The notes beneath the pieces are model-generated. The model was not told the DNA's origin, searched no databases, and saw only the letters and a list, made by a program, of their open reading frames with translations. A stretch of 64,000 nt of DNA from Stenotrophomonas sp. SAM-B. GTDB taxonomy: Bacteria; Pseudomonadota; Gammaproteobacteria; Xanthomonadales; Xanthomonadaceae. The position numbers and the translations under genes are program-made. This document shows, in pieces, positions 28,338-36,875 of this stretch; positions within the stretch are counted from its first letter, which is position 1, and every line of letters starts with the position of its first letter. The DNA lies in the NCBI RefSeq assembly GCF_013387485.1, contig NZ_JABBXB010000006.1:124001-188000 (forward strand). The letters run 5' to 3'.

Positions 28338-30407
28338 TCACTCTTCCGGGTAGCCCAGGCGCACCGCGACCGAGGTCAGCAATGCGAACGCGGGGCCCAT
28401 CTCATCGCGGTAATCGCGCCAATGGCCGGGGGCCATCCGGGCCGGGCCCAGCGTCGCCGCCGGCGGGAAGCGCATGCCGAACAGGTTGCCCAGGTACTGG
28501 GCCATCGCCTGCGCGTCGTGCCCGATGTCATCGATGCGCACCAGTGCGTTCGGGTACAGATCCTGCTCGTGCAGCGTCGCGATCTGGGCCAGCGAGCGCG
28601 CCAGCCACTCGGCGGCTTCGTGCACCGAGTTCACCGCGAACGGCGCCGGTGCGCCGAAGGCGATCCATTCCAGCAGCATGTCGCGCGGATCGCGCAGGGC
28701 GACGATCAGGCGGCCTTCCGGCAGCTGCGGACGCAGCGCCCACAACAATGCGTTGTCCCACCACAGCAGCCAGTCGATCACGGCGCCACTGTTGATCCCG
28801 CGTGCAGGCAGCTGCTCGCGCCACCGCGCGACCAGCGCCTCCGGCGTCAGCGTGCCGGTCGAAAGGTCCTGCAGCGTGTGATAGCTCTGGAAGGCATCAT
28901 TGGGCGGCGTCGCACCGAAGCGATCGCCGCGGACCACCGGGCTGGCGGCGGCCAGGGCGGCGATTACGCGCTCCACGCCCGAGCCCGGGGCGCCCCACAC
29001 GAAGATCGGCGCGAGGGTATTGTCCTCCGGCACCGTTGCCAGCTCCGGCCAGCTCAGCGGCGCCTTGGCCTGCGGCGGCAGCGGCAGGCGCTGCGGTGCG
29101 TCGGCCGCGTGCAGATCCACCCACGTGCGGACGGCATCGCGGTACTGGCCGGCACGGTCCTGGATCGAGCCCAGCCACGCGCGCAGCGATGGCCTGGCCG
29201 CCTCGGGTGCGCCATCGTGCAGGGCCTGCACGCGCGCGATCGCAGCGGACGGATCGCGCTTCAGCAGGCCTTCGACCAGGCGCGCTTCGCCACTGACGCG
29301 GCCCGGCTCAAGCGTCACGATCCGCTCGGCGATCGCTTCGGCCGCGTCATCTTCATCGTTCATGTCGTGCAGGCGCAGGCGCGTTTCCAGCGCCGGCAGG
29401 TGCTCGGGCATGGCCTGCAGCCAGCGCTCGCCGACGGCTACCGCTTCGGGGCCCCCCACCGGCTCGACGGTCAGGCGCGCCATCCACAGGTCGTGCACCT
29501 CGGGGTGATCGGCCAGGGTCGCATCGAGGGTCTCGCGGGCCTGCTCTTCGCGACCCAGGCGCTGCCAGGCCATCAGCAGCAGCTGCAGCGTGTGGCGATC
29601 GGACGGCCATTGGGTCAGCACCGGCAGCAGATGCTCCAGCGCCTGCAGCGGCTGCCCGGCCTGCAGCTCCAGCTCGCCGGCCAGGCGGCGCATCGCCGGG
29701 GTGTCACCGGCCGGCGTGGCCAGCACCTGGCGCATCATCTCCGCGGCCACATCCACATGGCCCTGGCGCAGGGCCAGCTGCACGATCAGGCCCTGCAGCG
29801 AGGTGACGCTCGGGTTCAACTCCAGCACGCGGCGGAACGCCTGCTCGGCGAAGGCCAGCATGTCCTTGCCCATGTAGGCGAAGCCGAGCGCGTACAGCAC
29901 CCGCGAATCGCCCGGCAGGGCTTCGCTGGCGGCCGACAGCAGGGCCAGCGCGCGATCCACCTCGCCCCGGCGCAGCGCGACCATGCCCGAGAGCGCGGCC
30001 AGTTCCGGGTGCTCTTCGTCCACGCGGGTGGCCATGCGGGTCAGCCGCTCGGCTTCCTCCACATCGTTGCGGGCCAGCGCCAGATGCGCCTGGATCACGT
30101 AGGCGGACAGTTCATTGGGGTTGAGTTCGGCGGTGCGGTCCAGCGCCGAGCCGGCCGCATCGAACTGGCGCAGGGCCAGCAGCAGGCCGGCCTGCTGCAG
30201 GTGCAGGTCGGCATTGTCCGGCGCCAGCGTCAGCGCCTGCTGCAGACTGGCCAGCGCGTCGTCGAACTGGCCCTGCTGCTGCAGCGACAGCGACAGCCAG
30301 CGGTGCGCCTGCGGCTGCTCCGGCTCGGCCGTGGTCCACTCGCGCGCCAGCTGCACGGCATCGTCCACCGCATTGCGGCGCAGGGCTTGGAGAATCTGGT
30401 CTTGCAT
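28338..30407 (-). CDS. TPR protein with C-terminal sulfotransferase-like domain
   Basis: 689 residues from the ATG at 30407 (MQDQILQALRRN). Residues about 1-420 are tetratricopeptide-like helix pairs, for example FDDALASLQQALTLAPDNAD and FAEQAFRRVLELNPSVTS. Residues about 460-689 resemble a PAPS-dependent sulfotransferase: a P-loop-like APIFVWGAPGSGVERVIAAL and a 3'-phosphate-binding-like VALRDPRDMLLEW. The 5'-phosphosulfate loop, normally GxPRSGTT, reads GAPGSGVE, so catalytic competence is uncertain. Such fusions are common in proteobacteria; tyrosylprotein or small-molecule sulfation is possible but unproven here. Confidence 0.85.
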   Translation of the reverse strand: MQDQILQALRRNAVDDAVQLAREWTTAEPEQPQAHRWLSLSLQQQGQFDDALASLQQALTLAPDNADLHLQQAGLLLALRQFDAAGSALDRTAELNPNELSAYVIQAHLALARNDVEEAERLTRMATRVDEEHPELAALSGMVALRRGEVDRALALLSAASEALPGDSRVLYALGFAYMGKDMLAFAEQAFRRVLELNPSVTSLQGLIVQLALRQGHVDVAAEMMRQVLATPAGDTPAMRRLAGELELQAGQPLQALEHLLPVLTQWPSDRHTLQLLLMAWQRLGREEQARETLDATLADHPEVHDLWMARLTVEPVGGPEAVAVGERWLQAMPEHLPALETRLRLHDMNDEDDAAEAIAERIVTLEPGRVSGEARLVEGLLKRDPSAAIARVQALHDGAPEAARPSLRAWLGSIQDRAGQYRDAVRTWVDLHAADAPQRLPLPPQAKAPLSWPELATVPEDNTLAPIFVWGAPGSGVERVIAALAAASPVVRGDRFGATPPNDAFQSYHTLQDLSTGTLTPEALVARWREQLPARGINSGAVIDWLLWWDNALLWALRPQLPEGRLIVALRDPRDMLLEWIAFGAPAPFAVNSVHEAAEWLARSLAQIATLHEQDLYPNALVRIDDIGHDAQAMAQYLGNLFGMRFPPAATLGPARMAPGHWRDYRDEMGPAFALLTSVAVRLGYPEE

Positions 30408-30468
30408 GACGGTCCGAACTCGAGGGCAAACCCCGATTGTAGCGGGGCCGGCCGGCCTGGGCGGTCGC

Positions 30469-31467
30469 TCAGGCGGGCGTATTTGCCTCGATCCGCAGTC
30501 GCTGGGCCACCCAGCGCTCGGAGAAGCCATCGCCGCGCCAGTTCTCCAGGAAGCCGCAGTGGCCGCCCCAGGGGGCGATTTCCAGGTGGGCGTGGGCCGG
30601 CAGGCGCCAGCCGTTGAAGGTGGCGAAGGGGATGACCGGATCGTCCTGCGCCATCAGGATGTCGGCCGGCACCTGCAGCCCGGCCAGCCGGTCGCCGGCG
30701 ATCGAGTACCCGTCGAAGTAGGCCTGCAGCGAGCCGAACTCGGTGTGGTGCTCGACCAGCCAGGCGGTCAGCGCACGGATGTCCAGCTTCAGCACGCGGT
30801 CGTCCCAGTCGCTCAGCTCGGGGAACAGATCGCGCTTGCGGCGCAGCGAGCCGGCCCATTTGCGCCGGAAGTACCAGTCGTACATCGCCGGGCCGTTCTC
30901 GATGCTCTCCATCGTGATCGCCGGGTCCAGCACCGGGCAGACCGAGGCCACGCGGCGCAGCGGCACGCCGGCCGAGGGCGCGCGCAGTGCCAGGCGCAGC
31001 ACGAAGTTCCCACCCAGCGAGTAGCCGGCCGCGACCAGCGGCAGCTCGGGCCAGCGGCGGGCGATGTCGCCGGCGGCCTGCACCACTTCATCGATGCGGT
31101 TGGAGTGGAAGATGCCGGGATTGAGGTGATGGGTGTTGCCGTGGTCGCGGAAGTTCAGCCGGACCACGTCGTAGCCCTCCTCCAGCAGCCGCGCGGCGGT
31201 CATGCGCATGTAGCTGGATTCGGCACTGCCTTCCCAGCCATGCAGCAGCAGCGCCATGCCGATCGGCTGGCGTCCCTGGATATAGCTGTGCCAGCCCTGC
31301 AGGCGGACGCCTTCGCCACCATCGAGGATGAGTTCGTCGGTGTGCGCGCCGGTGGCCGCAAGCAGCACCAGGCCGCGCTGCATGCGCATCCGGCTGGAGC
31401 TGAGCATCGACTGCAGGTGCGGATTGCGCAGCCAACGCGGCGGTTGATAGTCGGCAGCGGTCAACAT
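30469..31467 (-). CDS. YheT-family alpha/beta hydrolase
   Basis: 332 residues. The typical YheT opening PRWLRNPHLQSMLSSSRMR is present, then an alpha/beta-hydrolase core with oxyanion region LLLHGWEGSAESSYMR, nucleophile Ser in GYSLGGN, an acid in AQDDPVIP and catalytic His in PWGGHCGFLE. Eukaryotic relatives (ABHD1/2/3) act on lipid esters; the bacterial substrate is unknown. It lies 54 bp from plsC and 61 bp from the TPR-sulfotransferase on the same strand. Confidence 0.92.
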   Translation of the reverse strand: MLTAADYQPPRWLRNPHLQSMLSSSRMRMQRGLVLLAATGAHTDELILDGGEGVRLQGWHSYIQGRQPIGMALLLHGWEGSAESSYMRMTAARLLEEGYDVVRLNFRDHGNTHHLNPGIFHSNRIDEVVQAAGDIARRWPELPLVAAGYSLGGNFVLRLALRAPSAGVPLRRVASVCPVLDPAITMESIENGPAMYDWYFRRKWAGSLRRKRDLFPELSDWDDRVLKLDIRALTAWLVEHHTEFGSLQAYFDGYSIAGDRLAGLQVPADILMAQDDPVIPFATFNGWRLPAHAHLEIAPWGGHCGFLENWRGDGFSERWVAQRLRIEANTPA

Positions 31468-31521
31468 GGGCGCGAGCCTGCTCCCGGCTGCGACGCTGGC
31501 GCGTGAAGGAACACCGCCGGC

Positions 31522-32313
31522 TTACTCGGCGGACATGGCCGCCAGGATGCGCGCACGCGAGGTTTCCGCGATGCGGCGACGGCCTTCCAGATCATGGGTA
31601 TCAATGGGCGCGAGGAAGTGCACCTCGGCCCGCCGTGCCGGCTCTCCCAGCAGACGCAGGAAGTTGGCGAAAAAGCTCTCTTTCGGGCCGAAGGCGACAA
31701 TGGTCTGCGCATCACCGCGCCAGCCATAGCGCAACGCCACCGGCTGGATCGGCACCTGGGTCTCGACCGCGGCCTGGAAAATGCGCGCATGGAACGGGCC
31801 CACTTCATGGCCGCCGCGGGTACGCCCTTCCGGGAACACACCCACTGCCTTGCCCTCGCGCAGGCGCACGACCATTTCCTGCATCACGCCGCCCAGCGAT
31901 TCGGTGCTGCCGCGCTGGTGGAAAATGGTCTGCCCGCGCGCGGCCAGCCACCCGACCACCGGCCAGCCGGCGATCTCCTGCTTGGCCACGAAGCCCATCA
32001 TGCGCTGGCTGTGCAGCATCGAGATGTCGACCCAGCTCACGTGGTTGGCCACGAACAGCACCGCACCCGGCAGCGGCGTGCCGATCCGGTGCAGGCGGAA
32101 CCCGAAGATCCACATCAGGCCGGCCGACCAGACGTTCACCGCCGCATGCTCGAGCGTGCGCTCGCCCACGCGCACGCGCGCCCACAGCGGCAGCATGGCG
32201 ATCAGCAGCATCGGCAGGAACAGCAACAGGTGGACCAGCAGCAGCGGTACGCGGTACAGGTAACGGCACACACGCGCCACGCCGCCACGTGAGGCCGGAG
32301 TGGGGGAATTCAT
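31522..32313 (-). CDS. plsC: 1-acyl-sn-glycerol-3-phosphate acyltransferase family (PlsC)
   Basis: 263 residues from the ATG at 32313 (MNSPTPASRG). N-terminal membrane helix (VPLLLVHLLLFLPMLLIAML). The acyltransferase motifs are in order: NHVSWVD (HX4D catalytic box), the GxxxRG-equivalent HQRGSTESL, and FPEGRTRGG (substrate phosphate). It makes phosphatidic acid from lysophosphatidic acid or a related acyl acceptor at the inner membrane. A second PlsC-type gene elsewhere cannot be excluded, so the exact acceptor is not certain. Confidence 0.9.
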   Translation of the reverse strand: MNSPTPASRGGVARVCRYLYRVPLLLVHLLLFLPMLLIAMLPLWARVRVGERTLEHAAVNVWSAGLMWIFGFRLHRIGTPLPGAVLFVANHVSWVDISMLHSQRMMGFVAKQEIAGWPVVGWLAARGQTIFHQRGSTESLGGVMQEMVVRLREGKAVGVFPEGRTRGGHEVGPFHARIFQAAVETQVPIQPVALRYGWRGDAQTIVAFGPKESFFANFLRLLGEPARRAEVHFLAPIDTHDLEGRRRIAETSRARILAAMSAE

Positions 32314-32493
32314 CCGCGAACGATACCCGAGCGCCGCAGGCTCTGCCAGCGGAATCCGGACAAATCGATGGCGTGCGCACGCCAGCCGCCGCAAGCGATC
32401 AAGCCAACGGCCAGCGGCGGCACAACGGCCGTCCGACATGCGCCGGCGCACTGTCGTGGGTCGCGCAACACAGCATCCGTGCCATGTGCGCGA

Positions 32494-32931
32494 TCAGCCC
32501 GGGCGCACGGCCGGTACCACCGCCAGGGTCAGCCGCGAGGTGCAGACCAGCTTGCCGGCCTCGTCCTCGATGCGGATGTCCCAGACCTGGGTGCTGCGCC
32601 CGACATGCACCGCACGCGCGGTGCCGGTGACGGTGCCGGCGCGCACGGCGCGGATGTGGTTGGCATTGATTTCCAGCCCCACGCAGACCTGCTGCGTGGT
32701 ATCCACGCACAGATTGCCGGCGCTGCTGCCGAGGGTTTCCGCCAGCACCACCGAGGCGCCGCCGTGCAGGATGCCGTAAGGCTGGCGGGTACGCGGGTCG
32801 ACCGGCATGGTCGCGCTGATCCAGTCCTCGCCGGCGGCGGTGAACGTGATGCCCAGATGCTCGATGAGCGTGTTGCGGCCGAGATCGTTGAGGGCTTCGA
32901 TCGACACCGCTTCGCGGAATACCTGGGACAT
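32494..32931 (-). CDS. Hotdog-fold acyl-CoA thioesterase (PaaI/YdiI type)
   Basis: 145 residues. The start at 32931 (MSQVFREAVSIEALN) is preferred because the longer frame upstream overlaps the phospholipase-D gene. Hotdog markers are LGITFTAAGEDWISATMPVD, GILHGGASVVLAETLGS with the catalytic Glu, and VGLEINANHIRAV. This is the arrangement in 1,4-dihydroxy-2-naphthoyl-CoA and related thioesterases. Substrate not determined. It sits 26 bp past the phospholipase-D-family gene on the same strand. Confidence 0.9.
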   Translation of the reverse strand: MSQVFREAVSIEALNDLGRNTLIEHLGITFTAAGEDWISATMPVDPRTRQPYGILHGGASVVLAETLGSSAGNLCVDTTQQVCVGLEINANHIRAVRAGTVTGTARAVHVGRSTQVWDIRIEDEAGKLVCTSRLTLAVVPAVRPG

Positions 32932-32957
32932 GCAGCTTCTCCGTGGGGGTTGCAGAC

Positions 32958-35024
32958 TTACAGAATCGGGACCAGCCCGGCGCCGAAGGCGGTGAGCATG
33001 CGCACCAGCAGCCACTTCGGCCCGACGTTGACCTCGGGGAAGTCCCCGACGGCCACATAGCAGGTGTGGAAGGCCGGGTCCTGCCGCTTGAGCGGGTCCG
33101 GGCACTCGGGCCCCGGCTGGAATTCGTAATCGGTGGCGTAGCGCCACGGCCAGAAATCGAGCACCGGCAGCGCTTCGGAGGCCTTGCCGACGCTGTAGTT
33201 CAGGCCGGACAGCACCGGCGGCTTGGCCCGCGGCGCGACCACCCAGGAGTTCTGCGGATGGATGTCACGCAGGATGCTCTGCGCCAGCGCTTCGGCGAAC
33301 ACGGGGTCATCGATGATCACCGCGCCTTCGGTGTTGTAGTTCTCGCTGCGCGGATCGAAGTTGTGCGTGCCGATCACGCCGATGCGGCGATCCACCACCA
33401 TCGACTTGGCATGCAGGCCCATGCGCGCGCCCTTGCGGGTGACCGGCAGCGGTTTGTTGACCGCCTTGGTGCCCAGGAACGAGGGCCGGGTTTCGGCACG
33501 CAGCACGCGGCGCTCGACCACGCTGCCATCGGTACGCCGGCGCGCGGACGGACCCGGCGTGGGCTGGCGCGTGACGCGGGCGTCGCTGGCACTGTCCGCA
33601 TCGCTGCCGGCATCGCGGCCGCGGCGACCATCGGCAGTACCGCTGCCGCGCGCATTGCTGCCGGCCGCGCTGCCACCGAGCAGGCTGCTGCGCTTGCCCT
33701 GCGACGCCGGCACCTCGGTTCCCAGCGGGGCGGGCAGCAGATTGCGGTAATCCACCGGCGCGTCCAGCGGGAACGGCTTGAACTCGTAGATGTTGAAGCC
33801 CAGCTCGCGCAGGTTGCGACGCTTGTACTTGTAGGAGAGCGCGTAGACGATCGGGTTGTCGGTGGCGGCCAGGCTGTTCGTCGACACCACCACGCGCGGT
33901 GCGTGCTCGCGCTTGCGCAGGTCGCGGAACAGGCGCTGCGCCGGCTTGGACAACACCAGATACGGGGTCTGCAGCAGCACTTCGGACTGCGCGCTGGCGA
34001 TCAGCGCGTCCAGCTGCGGCTCGGTCACGTGCTGGCCGTTGGCCGGCTGGCTGGCGCGTTCGCGGCGATGCTTGCGCGGCAGATCGGCGACGTACTGCAC
34101 CGAGGCCACCGGCAGGGCGGTATCCACGAACGTGCGGCGCACGAACTCGGGATCGTCGGCCTCTTCGCTGACCCGCTCGACCCGCTCCGGCCGCCGGAAG
34201 TCGGCCGGCGGCATGGCCGGAACGCCCTGGCGGAGCAGCGTGCGCCCGACATCGTTGAGACGCTCGGCCGGCACGCTGCGCGGCGCGCGCCAGAACGCAT
34301 CGAAGTTGGCGGCCATCTCGCGCACTTCCGGGCCGGCCACGATCACATCGCGGTCGCGGAAGTTGTATTCGCTGTCCCAGTCGTAATAGTCGTCCTGGTA
34401 GTTGCGTCCGCCGACCACGCCGAGTGCGTCGTCCACCACCAGCAGCTTGTTGTGCATGCGCTGGTTGAAGCGGCGGAAGCAGCACACCACGCTGGCGGCG
34501 TAATCGAAGTAGTTCAGGCGGGCCTTGCCGAAGGTCGGGTTGTAGACCCGCAGCGCGAAGTTGGCATGGCTGCCGGACAGGGCGCCGAGGATCTCCAGAT
34601 CGGAGATCGCCGAGAGCTGGTCGATCAGCACCCGTACCTTGACCCCGCGGCGGGCGGCCGCCTGCAGTTCGTCCAGGACCAGCCGGGCGCTGTCGTCCTT
34701 GTCGAAGATGTAGGTCTGCAGGTCGATGCTGCGGGTGGCGCTGCGGATCAGGTTCAGCCGCGCGACCAGGGATACCTCGCCCTCGTCCAGGATGGTGGCG
34801 TAATGCCGCGGCTGGTCCGGCCGGGATTCGGCGAACGCGCGGCCGCCCAGGGCGCGCAGCGGTGAATCCAGCGCGCAGCGGTCCGGTTGGTCGCAGTCGA
34901 CCACGGTCGAGCGCGCCTGCACGGCGATGCCGGCCGCGCGGTCGCGCTCGGCGTTGGACAGCGAGGCACAGCCGCTGCCCAGCAACAGCGTTGCCAGCAC
35001 CAACAGACGCAGCAATGGGTTCAC
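32958..35024 (-). CDS. Phospholipase D-family protein (ClsC/YmdC-like), lipoprotein signal
   Basis: 688 residues. N-terminal lipobox-like LLLGSGC. Two HKD motifs mark the phospholipase-D fold: MHNKLLVVDDALGVVGGRN in the N-terminal half and LHAKSMVVDRRIGVIGTHN in the C-terminal half, each with the conserved HxK-x4-D. The closest described relatives are cardiolipin synthase C-type proteins, which make cardiolipin from phosphatidylglycerol and phosphatidylethanolamine. An insertion of about 70 residues between the halves is low-complexity (GGSAAGSNARGSGTADGRRG), rich in Ser, Arg and Asp and probably disordered. The start overlaps the yceI stop by 4 bp. Confidence 0.9.
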   Translation of the reverse strand: MNPLLRLLVLATLLLGSGCASLSNAERDRAAGIAVQARSTVVDCDQPDRCALDSPLRALGGRAFAESRPDQPRHYATILDEGEVSLVARLNLIRSATRSIDLQTYIFDKDDSARLVLDELQAAARRGVKVRVLIDQLSAISDLEILGALSGSHANFALRVYNPTFGKARLNYFDYAASVVCCFRRFNQRMHNKLLVVDDALGVVGGRNYQDDYYDWDSEYNFRDRDVIVAGPEVREMAANFDAFWRAPRSVPAERLNDVGRTLLRQGVPAMPPADFRRPERVERVSEEADDPEFVRRTFVDTALPVASVQYVADLPRKHRRERASQPANGQHVTEPQLDALIASAQSEVLLQTPYLVLSKPAQRLFRDLRKREHAPRVVVSTNSLAATDNPIVYALSYKYKRRNLRELGFNIYEFKPFPLDAPVDYRNLLPAPLGTEVPASQGKRSSLLGGSAAGSNARGSGTADGRRGRDAGSDADSASDARVTRQPTPGPSARRRTDGSVVERRVLRAETRPSFLGTKAVNKPLPVTRKGARMGLHAKSMVVDRRIGVIGTHNFDPRSENYNTEGAVIIDDPVFAEALAQSILRDIHPQNSWVVAPRAKPPVLSGLNYSVGKASEALPVLDFWPWRYATDYEFQPGPECPDPLKRQDPAFHTCYVAVGDFPEVNVGPKWLLVRMLTAFGAGLVPIL

Positions 35025-35617
35025 GGTTTCGGCGCCTCGCTCAGACGCGCACGCAATACAAAAGTCACTCGATCACTCAGGGCAAGCTGCCAGCTGTCCA
35101 TTCCATACCGGCCACGCTGGACGGTACCGCGGCTGACCACATCGCAATCATACCCGGCCCGGGCACACGCCGGCGGTTCGACCCGCAGGGTCTCCGGGTG
35201 GCTGACCCCGCGCAGGATCAGGCGGCCCTCGATGCTGCCGCCCTTCTCCACCACCTCGGGCCAGTACGGCAGCGAGTCGAACTCGACCACCGGGTAGCGG
35301 GCCGAGTCGAAGAACTCCTCGCCGCGCATCCAGCCGGTATAGCGCGGCTTGCCGGGAATCTCCACATAGCGGGTGAACATCCGCAGGTGCACCTGGTGGC
35401 GACCGTCGGAGAGCACCTCGATATTGCCTTCGAAGCGGGGAAAGACCCCCTCCATGCGCTGTCCCAGCCGCGTCCGGATCTCAAACCCGAAGCGCGAACT
35501 GGCCGTATCGAAGGCCAGGGCATGGCTGGTCGGCGCCGGTACCGACGACGGCGGGGCGGCATGCACCGCCCCTGCCATCAACAGCAGCCCGAACCACGCC
35601 GCGCGGACTGCCCACAC
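35021..35617 (-). CDS. YceI-family periplasmic protein
   Basis: 198 residues with signal peptide MWAVRAAWFGLLLMAGAVHA. The YceI lipocalin-like barrel is indicated by FDTASSRFGFEIRTRLGQRM, FEGNIEV, the FFDSARYPVVEFDS phrase and LILRGVSHPETLRV. Family members bind isoprenoids or other amphiphiles in the periplasm. Two Cys (PPACARAGYDCD) near the C terminus may form a disulfide. It overlaps the phospholipase-D gene by 4 bp and follows sixA by 3 bp. Confidence 0.9.
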   Translation of the reverse strand: MWAVRAAWFGLLLMAGAVHAAPPSSVPAPTSHALAFDTASSRFGFEIRTRLGQRMEGVFPRFEGNIEVLSDGRHQVHLRMFTRYVEIPGKPRYTGWMRGEEFFDSARYPVVEFDSLPYWPEVVEKGGSIEGRLILRGVSHPETLRVEPPACARAGYDCDVVSRGTVQRGRYGMDSWQLALSDRVTFVLRARLSEAPKP

Positions 35618-35620
35618 TGC

Positions 35621-36097
35621 TTACGGCCACCAGAAGGCGGTCAGGCTGGCCACGCCGGGCTCGATGGCAGCCTCACGGTCGAAGGCCAGTACCGCGATTC
35701 CGCCCGGCGGCATGCCGCGGTAATCGCTGCTGGTGCCCTCGCTCATCAGGGCCACCAGTTGTTCCAGGCCGGGATTGTGGCCCACCACCAGCAGGCGGTC
35801 CACATCGCGGCGCGCATCGATCAACCCCATCAGGGTGCCCGGGGTGGCGTCGTAGACGGCATCCTCCAGCCGCTTCTCGACGAAGCCGGTGATGCCCAGT
35901 ACGGCCTCCAGGGTTTCGCGGGTCCGCCGTGACGGCGAGCAGAGCACGCAGTCGGGCAGCAGGTTGTTTTCCTTGAGCCAGCGGCCGGCGGCCTCGGCTT
36001 CGGCCAGGCCGACCGGCGACAGCGGGCGGTCCAGATCGGCCTGGCCGGTGCTGGCGGTTTCGGCATGGGCGTGACGCAGCAGTATCAGTTCTCGCAT
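35621..36097 (-). CDS. sixA: Phosphohistidine phosphatase SixA
   Basis: 158 residues. It has the histidine-phosphatase core RHAHAETASTGQADLDRPLS with the RH(G/A) nucleophile motif at residues 8-9, SPSRRTRETL, and the second catalytic His in VVGHNPGLEQLV. SixA removes phosphate from phosphohistidine, known for NPr of the nitrogen phosphotransferase system in E. coli and for ArcB. Substrate here unknown. It is separated from yceI by 3 bp and from the ParA-like gene by 13 bp. Confidence 0.92.
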   Translation of the reverse strand: MRELILLRHAHAETASTGQADLDRPLSPVGLAEAEAAGRWLKENNLLPDCVLCSPSRRTRETLEAVLGITGFVEKRLEDAVYDATPGTLMGLIDARRDVDRLLVVGHNPGLEQLVALMSEGTSSDYRGMPPGGIAVLAFDREAAIEPGVASLTAFWWP

Positions 36098-36110
36098 GGG
36101 ATCTCTCGTG

Positions 36111-36743
36111 TCAGGCTTTCTTCAGCCACTTCAACAGCGGCTCCCAGTCACTCTGGTGCTCGCGCACCTGGGCCGAGCGGTAGTCGAACAGACTCCGTCC
36201 CAGCCCGACCATCACCACATAGCTCTGGCTGTCGCGCAACTGCGCGACGACCTCATACGGCCAATCGGCCAACATCTGTATCGCCTGTTGCGAAGTCTGC
36301 GTCCAGGGTTTGGTGCGGTTGAGCACCAGGCCGACCGGCAGGCTGCGGTTGTGCACGCGGGGGACGCGCGACAGGCTGTTGAGGAAGCCGACGATGGCCT
36401 CGATGTCCAGCGCCGAAGGCAATACCGGCACCACCACGGCATCGGCAACGTCAAGGAAATGCGGAATATCGTCGGCCATCGCACCGGCCGGGGCATCGAT
36501 GATGACCTCCTCGGTGCCGTCGGGAATCAGTCGTTCCCAGCTCTTTTTGCGGTACACGTCGATGGGCAGCACGGCGCTTTCCAGGACCGAGCGCCGTTGT
36601 GCCCAACGGGTACTGGAGCCCTGTGGATCGGCATCGGCCAGGACGGTCGGTCTGCCCTGCAATGCCGAATGCGCGGCCAGGTGGGTGGCAACGGTGGTCT
36701 TGCCCACCCCGCCCTTGGAACCGGCCACCAGGATCGTCTTCAT
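36111..36743 (-). CDS. ParA/MinD-like ATPase
   Basis: 210 residues with a deviant Walker A box [16 protein letters not shown], switch I/II regions ([23 protein letters not shown]) and a signature Lys before GGVGKT. This is a stand-alone short ParA, with no ParB or centromere-like gene nearby. Short members of this class position proteins or control secretion, polysaccharide or cell-surface machinery rather than chromosomes. The partner is unknown. It starts the leftward run of genes down to 27716; the AAA ATPase gene is divergent, with 132 bp between starts. Confidence 0.87.
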   Translation of the reverse strand: MKTILVAGSKGGVGKTTVATHLAAHSALQGRPTVLADADPQGSSTRWAQRRSVLESAVLPIDVYRKKSWERLIPDGTEEVIIDAPAGAMADDIPHFLDVADAVVVPVLPSALDIEAIVGFLNSLSRVPRVHNRSLPVGLVLNRTKPWTQTSQQAIQMLADWPYEVVAQLRDSQSYVVMVGLGRSLFDYRSAQVREHQSDWEPLLKWLKKA

Positions 36744-36875
36744 GCAAGCCTCGCTTCCGGGGAACGTTTCCGCAGCCTACACCGGCGCCTGTGACGGAGA
36801 TAGTCGCAGCGCTGAACCCGAACCGACGGCCGTGGCTTTGCTATCGTGGATGGTTCCAATGGACTGACCGCCAGC

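Noticed and set aside
27930..30617. Plus-strand open frame of 895 codons
   Set aside because: Antisense to the PEBP and TPR-sulfotransferase genes, with no motif and atypical composition.
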